From positions 1 through 64,000 of the forward strand of contig JAFLBZ010000018.1 in assembly GCA_017303715.1 (NCBI GenBank): a stretch of 64,000 bases of DNA, given 5' to 3'. This DNA comes from Rhodothermia bacterium. GTDB taxonomy: Bacteria > Bacteroidota > Rhodothermia > Rhodothermales > UBA2364. Made by a program: the position numbers and the translations under genes. Positions 28,101-35,076 of this stretch are shown here, piece by piece. How positions within the stretch are numbered: the first letter of the stretch is position 1; every line of letters starts with the position of its first letter. Below the pieces are notes generated by a model, which was given only the letters and a program-made list of their open reading frames with translations, did no database searches and was not told where the DNA came from.

Positions 28101-28581
28101 GCGTATCTCACTTTTGCGCACGCCTGTACATCCAGACCCACAAGCGCCACACCCACCTTTTCACTTTTTGGACGATCCAAATGTGTTTACCGACCAAGGC
28201 GCACATGAAGTGAACTATGCCTTTTACCCGCATACGGGCGATTGGCGGAGCGGGACGGTTCAGGCCGGATATGCGTTTAACCAGCCTTTAAGAACGGTTA
28301 ACAATGGCCCTGTCTTAGAGAATGGGATTACGGTCTCCGATACGGCTTGTATTGTTGAAACCCTTAAAAAAGCCGAAGATGGTAATGGCTACGTTCTAAG
28401 GGTCTATGAGGCTCATGGCGGCTCCAGACAAGTGGCCATTACGCTACCTTTTGGGGTCATAGACGTAACTTGTACGAACTTGATGGAAGACCCCGAAGCA
28501 ACGGAGCAAGCGGCCTTAGCAGAGAACACCCTTAGCTTCTCGCTTAAGCCATTTGAAATCCGCACGTTCAGGCTAAAATAA
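25156..28581 (+). CDS. GH38 alpha-mannosidase with an HTH-like insert
   Basis: Hydrolyses alpha-mannosidic bonds with retention. ATG 25156 (MQLRPEMIDTR) gives 1,141 residues. After an N-terminal beta domain, the catalytic domain shows the zinc ligands H249 and D251 (SHIDVVWLWT), WVEPDCNITGGESLVRQ, the nucleophile D361 (WLVDTFGYAS) and H571-D572 (HDILPGTS). The C-terminal beta region contains ENEFFYIRFNPSGGLDSIYDKR and FEDRPNSWDAW. Between the middle domain and this region is about 100 extra residues, of which 696-753 (27241-27414) look like sigma-70 region 4: SDADVFRLWLGL, LSAEEIGQKLDLSKDEV, then IRLRALAHV. No signal peptide is visible, so it is probably cytosolic and acts on imported oligosaccharides. 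Confidence 0.93.
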   Translation: MQLRPEMIDTRVERRLRELERWIYEQRIPITDWRPSNRWPDHIPQPAAVAPLTSDVPAVDETPTDFAQFPHVHAKAFWVSTTVTIPEKMAGKRVFTHMNTGSDGFLSESTVYINGRISGGLDINRKDILLTTVAEAGQTFRIDVMVHSGRMRTPQSLSGALVVLNEDIYHFRYDLRAVLGAVRSLDKEHPTAIRIWYILEQCLNAIDFHSDYNRVDVSAAAILLKEKTQALLPTHQPPDFNLYLCANSHIDVVWLWTLAETRQKMARTSSTAVRYMDELPEYHFSQSQAQLYDFLLQDHPDLFALVQDKVKGGQWEFVGAAWVEPDCNITGGESLVRQLLYGQKFWKQHFGKTSRTMWLVDTFGYASAMPQILRKSGLDTFVTQKLTWSETNPFPYGHFDWEGIDGSRIRCVFPQSYVTRTYPDEMMQWYKRYPSKDIAPDLLYLYGYGDGGGGPVREDVELGKRMQEFPAYPRVKFSRVEDALDAIKSRAEALADEYGYQIPVWKGELYLEFHRGTLTTHALVKRRNRKNELLIREAEIWAALAEIHNGATYPAEALESNWKKLMLLQFHDILPGTSIVQAYPDVHRIYGEIETDVAALLNKAIENLDAPSIQPPYRFSVLNSLSFTVTDWAEAIIPLKLPFGIQDATGNPVTFQVLHEDEANTHIGFEATISPFAASQFVAKPIEAKPSDNDLSQALDQALADLPLSDADVFRLWLGLTDEGALSAEEIGQKLDLSKDEVKEIRLRALAHVSKSNKALKEKNLEKFRKSQKAVAKSALAAPNLLATEEGMENEFFYIRFNPSGGLDSIYDKRLQREWLTGKGNDLQTFEDRPNSWDAWDVNDWFEQKPLNLLTLEQVSVLESGPIRATVRFDFKTCNGSTLSQLVMMYRSIPRIDFRTVMDWHEQHVLLKVAFPVSVHSASAAYEIQYGTIERPTSRNTTWEQAKFEVSGQRWTDLSDGSGGVSLLNDGKYGHDIHHNVMRISLLRTPVHPDPQAPHPPFHFLDDPNVFTDQGAHEVNYAFYPHTGDWRSGTVQAGYAFNQPLRTVNNGPVLENGITVSDTACIVETLKKAEDGNGYVLRVYEAHGGSRQVAITLPFGVIDVTCTNLMEDPEATEQAALAENTLSFSLKPFEIRTFRLK

Positions 28582-28598
28582 GCCATTATTTTTTGATG

Positions 28599-28633
28599 AA
28601 AAGCCCTTTTGGTTCGCCTCAAAGGGCTTTTTT
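28599..28633 (+). terminator. Terminator after the mannosidase gene
   Basis: AAAAGCCCTTT pairs with AAAGGGCTTTT around GGTTCGCCTC and ends in a T run, 18 bp after the mannosidase stop. Confidence 0.8.
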
Positions 28634-28667
28634 GTTTCACATAACATTACAATTGCATGAGGCCAAG

Positions 28668-28707
28668 TTATTGAATGTAAGTTGTTGTTATTGAATGTGA
28701 CTTGTTG
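28668..28707 (+). repeat. Tandem 20-bp repeat upstream of the mazE remnant
   Basis: TTATTGAATGTAAGTTGTTG (28668-28687) is followed directly by TTATTGAATGTGACTTGTTG (28688-28707), 18 of 20 bases identical. It lies about 70 bp before the decayed antitoxin gene and could be an old operator for the mazEF promoter or simple slippage. Confidence 0.6.
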
Positions 28708-28776
28708 TTACGGAAACCAAATCAAGTGTAATTACGGTGCAAATACGTAAAGCACAAAAACGTAAAGACAATTTAA

Positions 28777-29007
28777 GTTTCAGTAGTACAAATTGGCAAT
28801 TCAAAAGGGATCAGGCTTAGCAAAACCCTTTTAGACAAATACCAAATTACAGACAAGATAGAACTCGTTTTAGAAAATGATTATATAGTCCTCAAACCTA
28901 TTGCATAACCCCGAAAAAATTAGGAAAAAGCCTTAGGGGAAATGCACCGTAACGCAGATGATACCTTGCTCATTGATTGTGTTTTTGAAGATGAAAATTG
29001 CGACTAA
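28777..29007 (+). pseudogene. mazE-like (AbrB-fold) antitoxin pseudogene
   Basis: Read in one frame, the sequence gives a nearly complete MazE/PemI antitoxin: VSVVQIGNSKGIRLSKTLL, DKYQITDKIELVLEND, YIVLKPIA, then the toxin-binding tail EMHRNADDTLLIDCVFEDE. It has two internal stops, TAA at 28906-28908 and TAG at 28921-28923 (where relatives usually have Trp in RKNW). The codons expected to be ATG-AAA at the start read ATT-TAA (28771-28776). The frame otherwise stays intact to TAA at 29005. The toxin ATG follows 2 bp later, the normal mazEF order. Three separate lesions without a frameshift suggest decay by point mutation. Confidence 0.8.
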
Positions 29008-29009
29008 AA

Positions 29010-29336
29010 ATGACGAAGTATTTGCAGTATGATATTGTTATTGCCCATTTAGACGCAACAGTAGGTCGCGGAATCAAGAAAAACGACCTTATCTATATCG
29101 TTTCATACAATGAGATGAACAAGCATTTGGCAACGGTTGTCGTTTGTCCAATCACTTCACACTCAAGAAGCTATCCAACAAGGATTGGTTTTGAGTTGGA
29201 AGGACAAGAGAATTGGATCGTGATAGACCAAATCCGTATGATAGACCAAATCCGAATAACCAATAATATTGGAAAATTGGACGTTAAAACTATTGAATAT
29301 GTGAAAGATGTCATCAAAGAAGCCTATGTGGATTAG
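29010..29336 (+). CDS. MazF/PemK-family toxin, probably inactive
   Basis: A 108-residue PemK/MazF-fold protein; active members are ribosome-independent mRNA endonucleases. Family features: YDIVIAHLDATVGRGIKK, IVSYNEMNKHLATVVVCPIT, SYPTRIGFEL and WIVIDQIR ... IGKLDVKTIEYV. In place of the usual T-R-P before the VIVS strand it has N25-D26-L27, so the arginine that acts in catalysis is replaced by Asp. Near the C terminus IDQIRM-IDQIRI reads as a local duplication (18 bp) where relatives have a T(V/I)DKSR sequence. ATG 29010 is preferred over TTG 28998, which overlaps the antitoxin remnant. With the antitoxin broken, a harmless toxin is what one would expect. Confidence 0.75.
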   Translation: MTKYLQYDIVIAHLDATVGRGIKKNDLIYIVSYNEMNKHLATVVVCPITSHSRSYPTRIGFELEGQENWIVIDQIRMIDQIRITNNIGKLDVKTIEYVKDVIKEAYVD

Positions 29337-29653
29337 AAAAGTAGCGAAGGTACAACTTCGGTTTACCGCCAACGGGGTGCGGGGTTTCAGTTGATGGTTA
29401 TTTCGTATAATTGAAATACGGTTTTCAAAGGATATTCGTGCTACTCAGCGCACCTTGCACAAGTGCTTTTACGCAGTTTATAAGCAGTTCATCGGCTGGC
29501 TCGGACTACGTTCAGTCATAGACTCCTTAAACGGAATGCCGCTCCTATGGGACTAATTTTACAGTTTTTCGTTGATTCGGAACGTTACCATACAAGATTT
29601 GTAGTCCGTGATGGCGGCACGTTGATTCATTCATAACTTACGTTCCGATTATC
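29337..29653. repeat. Gene-free stretch with one interspersed repeat module
   Basis: No reading frame is convincing in these 317 bp. At 29535-29554 the minus strand reads AGTCCCATAGGAGCGGCATT, matching the module family seen at 826-1004. The rest has no structure I can name, although it contains several short inverted words around 29500-29640. Confidence 0.45.
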
Positions 29654-30463
29654 TTATGACGCTACCCGCCATTCGGAGGTAGCCAAAGCCATTTCTACAT
29701 TGTCCCGCTCGCGCACAAGGCGGTGGCGGAACGACAATTCCGCCACTTGTTCAGACACGACCCTCACCCAGTCTCCCGCCACACTGTCTTGCTTAAACGC
29801 GAGGTCAATCATTTTGGGAACGCATTGATCGAGGATATCTGGTGGCACGCTCTCTGCCAACCAACCCACATATACCGCATTGTTGGTATGTTTCATGATG
29901 TCCAAATCACCATGCCGGACCAAAAAACGATGGGAGAAGTCTGTTTTCTTGGGCGCAATATGCTTGGGCAAAGTCGGAATAGGCTTGGGCACATCTGGCC
30001 AAGGTAATGCCTCAATCTCCGGCAAAATCCTACCCGGTCTTTTTCGCTCTAAATCCAACATCACCCAGTTGGAAGTTGCCCGCCCGATAGGATTTTGCGC
30101 TTGGTCGTACACCAAAAACTCGCGGAAAGCAAAGAACCTATCTGTACCACTGGCCCAAGTTTCTATCGCGATTTGGTCACGGTTTTTGGGGAAATGCTCC
30201 ATCTCCACGCGCAACCGTACCATAAGCCAAGCCCGGTTATCGGGTAATTGGTCATAGGCAAAGCCAACGTTTCGTGCATGGAGATCGGCGGCATCCTGCA
30301 TAAAATCACAAATGTCTTTCATGCCAATGCGGTGTGCAGGCGTTAGGTTAAAGGGGCGAACTGTGTAGGTTCCCCGAAAGGTTTGTAAGGTGTTTTGAAG
30401 ATTCACTCGTATATCCGTTCGTGTTCCCTTAAATTCAGGCTTTAATGCACCATTTCCAAACAA
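29654..30463 (-). CDS. Acyl-ACP thioesterase (FatA/FatB family)
   Basis: A 269-residue double hot-dog enzyme that releases free fatty acids from acyl carrier protein. The first hot-dog begins YTVRPFNLTPAHRIGMKDI with MQDAADLHARNVGF, and carries WASGTDRFFAFREF and ATSNWVMLDLERKRPGRI. The second begins FLVRHGDLDIMKHTNNAVYV, where the N and H of the active site lie, followed by GWLAESVP. The N-terminal extension of about 30 residues is poorly conserved, so the true start could be internal. It is divergent from tRNA-Gly. It probably contributes to membrane fatty-acid turnover; chain-length preference cannot be read. Confidence 0.88.
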   Translation of the reverse strand: MFGNGALKPEFKGTRTDIRVNLQNTLQTFRGTYTVRPFNLTPAHRIGMKDICDFMQDAADLHARNVGFAYDQLPDNRAWLMVRLRVEMEHFPKNRDQIAIETWASGTDRFFAFREFLVYDQAQNPIGRATSNWVMLDLERKRPGRILPEIEALPWPDVPKPIPTLPKHIAPKKTDFSHRFLVRHGDLDIMKHTNNAVYVGWLAESVPPDILDQCVPKMIDLAFKQDSVAGDWVRVVSEQVAELSFRHRLVRERDNVEMALATSEWRVAS

Positions 30464-30508
30464 TAATTTAAAAGTTTCCTTGAAGTTGTAATAAGTACAT
30501 TTTTGTGC

Positions 30509-30540
30509 TTGACAATCACCTTCGGAAGTGCGTATCTTTC
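30509..30540 (+). promoter_or_regulatory. Probable promoter of tRNA-Gly
   Basis: TTGACA at 30509-30514 and TATCTTTC at 30533-30540 are separated by 18 bp, and the tRNA starts 18 bp further on. The -35 is a perfect sigma-70 hexamer, and the downstream box is one base off the Bacteroidota TAnnTTTG. Confidence 0.5.
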
Positions 30541-30558
30541 AATCCGATCAAAAAACAC

Positions 30559-30634
30559 GCGGATCTAGCTCAGCTGGTAGAGCGCAACCTTGCCAAGGTT
30601 GAGGTCGCGGGTTCGAGTCCCGTGATCCGCTCCA
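30559..30634 (+). tRNA. tRNA-Gly (anticodon GCC), CCA encoded
   Basis: The acceptor arm GCGGATC (30559-30565) pairs with GATCCGC (30624-30630), the discriminator is T and CCA follows (30632-30634). The D arm contains AGCTCAGCTGGTAGAGC. The anticodon stem-loop ACCTTGCCAAGGT places GCC in the loop. The T arm is CGGGTTCGAGTCCCG. The total of 76 nt including CCA is canonical. Confidence 0.97.
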
Positions 30635-30668
30635 AACCCCAATTTACCGTTGGGGTTTTTTATTTTTT
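30635..30668 (+). terminator. Terminator of the tRNA-Gly gene
   Basis: AACCCCAA pairs with TTGGGGTT around TTTACCG, directly after the tRNA CCA, and continues into a T-rich tail. The tRNA is thus a single-gene transcript. Confidence 0.8.
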
Positions 30669-30860
30669 CCTCACCTTATTTCTTTGGTTTATGCCAATCG
30701 GGAACCCGAAGACAAGTATTCGGTTCAAGGCTCCGATTTACATTTATCCACCTTTCCTTCGAGAATTGCTTATTTTGGTTGTTACTTCCGGGCATCATTT
30801 AGTTATTTTGGGACAAGCGTTCCGGACGCCTGCCCATTAAGCCAGAAGTCAATAATCCAC

Positions 30861-31883
30861 ATGCGCTTCCAAAAATTCCTTTTTTTACCTTTTGTTGTTT
30901 TTTGGATATTCGTCGCCACCGGACTCATCAAGGCGCAGTCTGCTGGTGCATTTTCCCGAATGGGTTCAGATGCGCGCGGCGTTGCTATGGGCAATGCTCT
31001 TGTTGGAGACGGATTCGGACAAACTTCCGGGTACTACAATCCGGCGCTTTCGCCATATCTCGCCGAGCAGCATCTGACGGTTTCGTATAGTGCGCTTACG
31101 TTTGATCGCAATCTTCAAAGTATTGTATTTGCTGCACCTATGAAGCCACAAGCGGGTGTGACGGCTGGATTTATTCATGGCGGCGTCTCCAAAATAGATG
31201 AGCGGGATGCAAGTGGTTATCATACGGGCGACATCAGTACAAACGAATATCTGTTTTATGGTGCGTTTGGTTCGCGCATTGGAAAACGAACGACTTTTGG
31301 CATCCGTTTTTCTTATTTCCTCGCCGATTATTATGAGCATGTAAAACCCTCCACAACCCTAAGTTTGGGTGCAGGATTGACGGTTAAGCTCCGCGAAAAC
31401 CTTCGGTTAGGTTTTGCCGCAGAGGACCTCTTGGGCAAATACAGTTGGGACACCTCAAAACTGTATGAGGAAAATGGCCGCGAAACAACAGATTATCTTC
31501 CAACAAGGTTAAAATTTGGAGCGGCATGGCAAAACAGTAACAAAAAGTTGACGATAAGCGCCGAGGCAGAATCTCGTGTGGAAAAAGTGGAGCATGATAT
31601 AACGACTTTTTCCATCCAAAACGGGATTCCTCAAACCGTGTCTGATCTTGAAAATTTGCAATTACAGTCCACACGTTTGCGATTAGGCGGCGAATACTGG
31701 CTCACCTCTCCGATCGGACTACGTTTGGGCTTAGAACAGTCCGAGTCTTCCGTTCTGCCTTCGTTTGGTTTTGCACTTCGCCAAAATTTGGGGGAATTGC
31801 GCTTTCGGTTTGATTATGCCTTGCGTATGGAGCCGTTTAACACTGGACTTATGCACCTTTTAACGCTTAGAATGGGGCTTTAG
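30861..31883 (+). CDS. PorV/PorQ-family outer-membrane protein (first copy)
   Basis: A 340-residue FadL-like outer-membrane barrel of the PorV/PorQ (UPF0164) type. The signal peptide (about 1-25, ending IKAQ) supports the ATG at 30861; an upstream in-frame start would put 59 residues before it. The mature N terminus AGAFSRMGSDARGVAMGNAL and SGYYNPALSPYL are the family signature of Gly-rich plug residues. Alternating hydrophobic strands run to the C terminus (LMHLLTLRMGL). PorV and PorQ shuttle or process T9SS cargo at the cell surface; this could be one of those or a paralogue with another task. A second family member follows 11 bp later. Confidence 0.82.
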   Translation: MRFQKFLFLPFVVFWIFVATGLIKAQSAGAFSRMGSDARGVAMGNALVGDGFGQTSGYYNPALSPYLAEQHLTVSYSALTFDRNLQSIVFAAPMKPQAGVTAGFIHGGVSKIDERDASGYHTGDISTNEYLFYGAFGSRIGKRTTFGIRFSYFLADYYEHVKPSTTLSLGAGLTVKLRENLRLGFAAEDLLGKYSWDTSKLYEENGRETTDYLPTRLKFGAAWQNSNKKLTISAEAESRVEKVEHDITTFSIQNGIPQTVSDLENLQLQSTRLRLGGEYWLTSPIGLRLGLEQSESSVLPSFGFALRQNLGELRFRFDYALRMEPFNTGLMHLLTLRMGL

Positions 31884-31894
31884 ATTAACCTCTT

Positions 31895-32806
31895 ATGTTT
31901 ATGAAAAATAAAACCTTATTCTTATTGTTGGTTCTTGTGATGGCGCAGGTTTCTTTTGCGCAAAGTGGGGTTGCGTTTTTGCAATTTTCCCCCGATGCCA
32001 AAAGTGCGGCGCTTGCCGGAAGTGGGGTTTCGTTGCGTGGTGGGCCATTTGCAACGTATTGGAATCCGGCAGGCATAGCGAAAAATCAAGGCCAAAGTGC
32101 AGGTTTATCACAACAGCTTTGGGCAGCAGGTGTGCGTACCTTTTCGGGAGCGGCACGCCTCCAATCTGGGAGAAATGCTGGTTTGGGGATATTGGTCTCA
32201 GCCACTACCTCTGGTGAATTGGAGGCCCGTGAGTCACCCGGAGATCCATTGGGGGTGTTTACTGCACAATTTGGCAACCTTAATATGGCCTATGGTCGAG
32301 CATTTGGAGAACATTTCCGAGTAGGGGTTGGTGCAAAAGTGATCAATCAGCGATTGGATACGTTTAGTGAACGCGGCTGGGCGTTCGACGCTGGCTTTCA
32401 GGCCGATCTCGCCGGTGGCGATCTGGCAATTGGAGCGGTGGCACGACATTTTGGCAAATTGGGTGATGGGACTGATGATTTACCGGCAACCGTACAGGGC
32501 GGTGCTACTCTTTTCCCCTTTAAAATAATGGGTAGCGAAGATGGAAGTTGGTTGCTTGATACGCAACTTTCGGTAGAAGCGCAGCATGTTCTTCCTGATA
32601 AAACCACCAACCTTCAATTCGGGTTATCCACCCAAGCTTTGGAGATCATAAGCCTTCGAGCCGGTTATCGTACAAACGACGAATTGCGTTCATGGTCACT
32701 TGGCGCCGGATTTAATGTTGGGAAAATCCAGATTGATTATGCCTATTTACCCTTCCCATCTGGCTATAACGACGGCCATGTGTTTACTCTTGGATATAAT
32801 TGGTGA
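31895..32806 (+). CDS. PorV/PorQ-family outer-membrane protein (second copy)
   Basis: A 303-residue relative of the upstream gene product. A signal peptide (about 1-22, ending SFAQ) is followed by SGVAFLQFSPDAKSAALAGS and GPFATYWNPAGIA, the PorV/PorQ hallmark. Strand-rich sequence continues to the end IDYAYLPFPSGYNDGHVFTL, typical of this family. The 11-bp gap implies co-transcription with the first copy. The window also holds a protein with a T9SS sorting domain (CotH) and a giant secreted repeat protein, both possible clients, but no link to either is shown by sequence. Confidence 0.85.
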   Translation: MFMKNKTLFLLLVLVMAQVSFAQSGVAFLQFSPDAKSAALAGSGVSLRGGPFATYWNPAGIAKNQGQSAGLSQQLWAAGVRTFSGAARLQSGRNAGLGILVSATTSGELEARESPGDPLGVFTAQFGNLNMAYGRAFGEHFRVGVGAKVINQRLDTFSERGWAFDAGFQADLAGGDLAIGAVARHFGKLGDGTDDLPATVQGGATLFPFKIMGSEDGSWLLDTQLSVEAQHVLPDKTTNLQFGLSTQALEIISLRAGYRTNDELRSWSLGAGFNVGKIQIDYAYLPFPSGYNDGHVFTLGYNW

Positions 32807-32812
32807 AATCCT

Positions 32813-33343
32813 GTGGGTATTAAAATCCGATTAGCGACGATGAACGATGAGAAACGGGTTTTTGACCTTTACCGCAAAGTTGCAGCCATACCGGGTGGTT
32901 TAGCCCGGATAGAAAGCGAAATTACCCCTTCCTACGTTCATCATAACCTTACGAACGCCTTAAGTACTGGAATTTGCCTACTTGCAACAAACGAGCATAG
33001 GGAAGTGGTGGGGGAAATTCATGCTTACCGCTTGACGCCAAAAGTTTTCCAGCATGTTTTATCAGAATTGACCATTGCGATTGACCCCGATTTTCAGGGG
33101 CAGGGGGTAGGCAAGAGGCTTTTTACAGCTTTTTTAGACCATGTTTCCCATTCCCTTCCGCAGGTCTATCGGGTGGAATTAATCGCACGGGAAAGCAACG
33201 AAAAAGCAATTCAATTTTACCAGAAATTAGGCTTTGAAATTGAAGGGAAGTTAAAAGGTCGGATTTTTAACCACCATAATACGTTGGAAGCGGATGTGAT
33301 GATGGCTTGGTTTAATCCCTATTATCTGGGATTTGGACAATAA
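32813..33343 (+). CDS. GNAT-family N-acetyltransferase
   Basis: A 176-residue acetyl-CoA-dependent transferase. Motif A is SELTIAIDPDFQGQGVGKRLF (cofactor loop Q-G-Q-G-V-G) and motif B is ESNEKAIQFYQKLGFEIEG, close to RimJ/RimL and related amine acetylases. The start is GTG 32813, 6 bp after the PorV-like stop; no ATG is available before the first strand. It is probably the third gene of that transcript. The substrate is unknown. Confidence 0.82.
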   Translation: MGIKIRLATMNDEKRVFDLYRKVAAIPGGLARIESEITPSYVHHNLTNALSTGICLLATNEHREVVGEIHAYRLTPKVFQHVLSELTIAIDPDFQGQGVGKRLFTAFLDHVSHSLPQVYRVELIARESNEKAIQFYQKLGFEIEGKLKGRIFNHHNTLEADVMMAWFNPYYLGFGQ

Positions 33344-33371
33344 GCTCCCTTATCCCTATTGTGAAAAGCCG

Positions 33372-33695
33372 TTAATACTTGCTCAAATCCCACTCTGGCG
33401 GGTGATTGTTGGTTGGTGGTGGCGAATCAAAAGTCAATGCTTGTCCCAAAACATGTACCACACCATACACCAAAAGCCCTACCCCAAGCCCCAATACACA
33501 GAAATACGAAATAATCAATTGTGCTGTTTTAAGGTGCATTGTAGGATCCGCCCCCGCCAAGTAAGTCGCAAAAAACACGCCGATAATCCCGCCATTTAGC
33601 AGACCAACCAAGCCGAATCCCAGTAACCGCCAAAAGGAAAACGGACGTTTTTCTGGCAGTCGCTGATGTGGCTTTTCGCTGTAAATAAAAAGCAT
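33372..33695 (-). CDS. Small two-helix membrane protein of unknown function
   Basis: The 107-residue product has a basic N terminus (RLPEKRPFSFWR), two hydrophobic helices (about 24-47, GFGLVGLLNGGIIGVFFATYL, and about 59-84) and a polar Pro/Asn-rich tail. Regular membrane topology and its isolated position between genes on the other strand support a real gene, but I know no family. Confidence 0.5.
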   Translation of the reverse strand: MLFIYSEKPHQRLPEKRPFSFWRLLGFGLVGLLNGGIIGVFFATYLAGADPTMHLKTAQLIISYFCVLGLGVGLLVYGVVHVLGQALTFDSPPPTNNHPPEWDLSKY

Positions 33696-33836
33696 CCGGT
33701 TTCTGTTTTGGATTTGTCAATAAACGTTTGCTGAAGCCATTCCGTTCCGACACCCACCGAAAAAGGCAGTACAATCGAAAAATAACGCACTGCATTAAAT
33801 AATCATATTTTCTTAACGCAACGTGTCTAAATTGTT

Positions 33837-33846
33837 ATTGCGCAAT
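33837..33846. promoter_or_regulatory. Palindrome ATTGCGCAAT upstream of the PHA regulator gene
   Basis: A perfect 10-bp palindrome lies 38 bp before the PhaR-like start and is followed by ATGCG, which extends it as a direct GC-rich repeat. PhaR proteins repress their own and phasin genes through short GC-containing palindromes, so this could be the operator. No second copy is seen upstream of the phasin, which is co-transcribed. Confidence 0.3.
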
Positions 33847-33883
33847 GCGTCATGTGTAATGTATCTTAAGAGAAAAAACGAGC

Positions 33884-34357
33884 ATGACGACCCGAATCAT
33901 AAAGCGCTACGAAAATCGGAAATTGTACGATACCGAAGCCCGAAAATACGTTTCATTATCGGAATTAGCGGGATTGGTACGAAAAGGCGAAACCATTCAG
34001 GTTTTGGACAATGCCACGGGTGATGACCTCACGAATGCCACCTTAACCCAAATTATTTTGGACGAAGGAAAAAGAGGAAACAGTCTAATTCCGACCGACT
34101 TGTTACATGACTTGGTGCGTCGTGGAACTTCGGTTCTCGAAGAAGGGGTGAGCCAAATCCGCACCAATGTAGATACGTTGTTCAACTCATCGTTACACCA
34201 GCTAAATGCTTGGTTGCCTACGCCAAAAGAGAAAACGGAATTAGAGGAATTGCGTTCCCATCTCAAGCAATTAGAGACCACTGTTGCAAAACTGGTTTCT
34301 CAGTCCGAAATATCCGCACAAAAACCTGATCACAAAACAGAAACACCAACCCAATAA
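33884..34357 (+). CDS. phaR: Polyhydroxyalkanoate synthesis regulator (PhaR-like)
   Basis: A 157-residue DNA-binding regulator. Residues 1-65 are the PHB_acc_N domain: RIIKRYENRKLYDTEARKYV, SLSELAGLVRKGE and QVLDNATGDDLT, nearly textbook. The remainder is a helical region with a coiled-coil segment (ELEELRSHLKQLETTVAKL) and a polar tail. In other bacteria PhaR binds both DNA and the surface of polyhydroxyalkanoate granules, releasing phasin expression when polymer appears. The phasin gene follows 14 bp later. No PHA synthase is in the window. Confidence 0.9.
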   Translation: MTTRIIKRYENRKLYDTEARKYVSLSELAGLVRKGETIQVLDNATGDDLTNATLTQIILDEGKRGNSLIPTDLLHDLVRRGTSVLEEGVSQIRTNVDTLFNSSLHQLNAWLPTPKEKTELEELRSHLKQLETTVAKLVSQSEISAQKPDHKTETPTQ

Positions 34358-34371
34358 ACTGGAGTCCAATC

Positions 34372-34971
34372 ATGAAAACGACCCCGAATACCCTCGATAT
34401 GACCAAACTGACCACCGATCTTGTCGAAAAAAGCCGTGATTTCTACTTTGCCGGCCTTGGCGCCTTTGCCTTAGCACAAGAAGAAGGATCCAAAATGTTT
34501 GAAATGTTTACCGAAAAAGGCAAGGAAGTTGCAGACTATATGCAAGCCCTACAACGCCGCACCATGAATTTGGACGAAGAAGCCAAGGACTTGATGAAAG
34601 AAGGTGAAGCATATGCCGATACCTTGATTGACAAAGGTGAAGCCCTTCAAGAAGAAACCCTTGCGGAGATCAAAAAGTGGATGGAGGAGTTTCAGACTCA
34701 AGCAAGCAAATGGCAAGAAAACGCCACCAAACTCTTCTTAGATCCGGTTGAAAAGATGATCTCGCCTGTTCAAGAGGTGGTTACGGATGCTCTGACCCGC
34801 TTTGGTGTGCCGACTTCTGGCGAAGTACGTACCTTGAATGCGCAAGTCTCCGAACTATCGCATAAAGTAGATGAGCTTACGGCGCTTTTGGCGGCCAAAG
34901 AAACCCCAGCGCCAAAAAAGACCAAAGCCGCTAAAACCGAAGAGGTAAAAGCCGAGAAGGAAGCAGCCTAA
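34372..34971 (+). CDS. Phasin-like granule-associated protein
   Basis: A 199-residue amphipathic helical protein similar to PhaF/PhaI-type phasins that coat polyhydroxyalkanoate granules. A helical core (about 1-140) contains DLVEKSRDFYFAGLGAFALA, the family hallmark, then heptads (EVRTLNAQVSELSHKVDELTALL) and a Lys/Ala/Pro tail (PAPKKTKAAKTEEVKAEK) like histone-H1-type phasin tails that bind DNA. Located directly after the phaR-like gene and ending at a terminator. Confidence 0.85.
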   Translation: MKTTPNTLDMTKLTTDLVEKSRDFYFAGLGAFALAQEEGSKMFEMFTEKGKEVADYMQALQRRTMNLDEEAKDLMKEGEAYADTLIDKGEALQEETLAEIKKWMEEFQTQASKWQENATKLFLDPVEKMISPVQEVVTDALTRFGVPTSGEVRTLNAQVSELSHKVDELTALLAAKETPAPKKTKAAKTEEVKAEKEAA

Positions 34972-35008
34972 GTTTTGACAACGCTTGTTTCTACTAAATT
35001 GAGGTGAA

Positions 35009-35036
35009 AGGCGGGCGGTATTGTCCCGCCTTTTTT
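35009..35036 (+). terminator. Terminator after the phasin gene
   Basis: GGCGGG (35010-35015) pairs with CCCGCC (35025-35030), then TTTTTT. It is 38 bp after the phasin stop. Confidence 0.8.
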
Positions 35037-35076
35037 ATCTTATACCAGAAAAACGTTTCCAAAAACATCGAATCCT

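Noticed and set aside
28413-28640. 75-codon minus-strand frame at the end of the mannosidase gene
   Set aside because: It overlaps the conserved C terminus of the mannosidase and its terminator.
30505-30840. Plus-strand frame of 111 codons across the tRNA
   Set aside because: It runs through tRNA-Gly and its terminator and has no protein family features.
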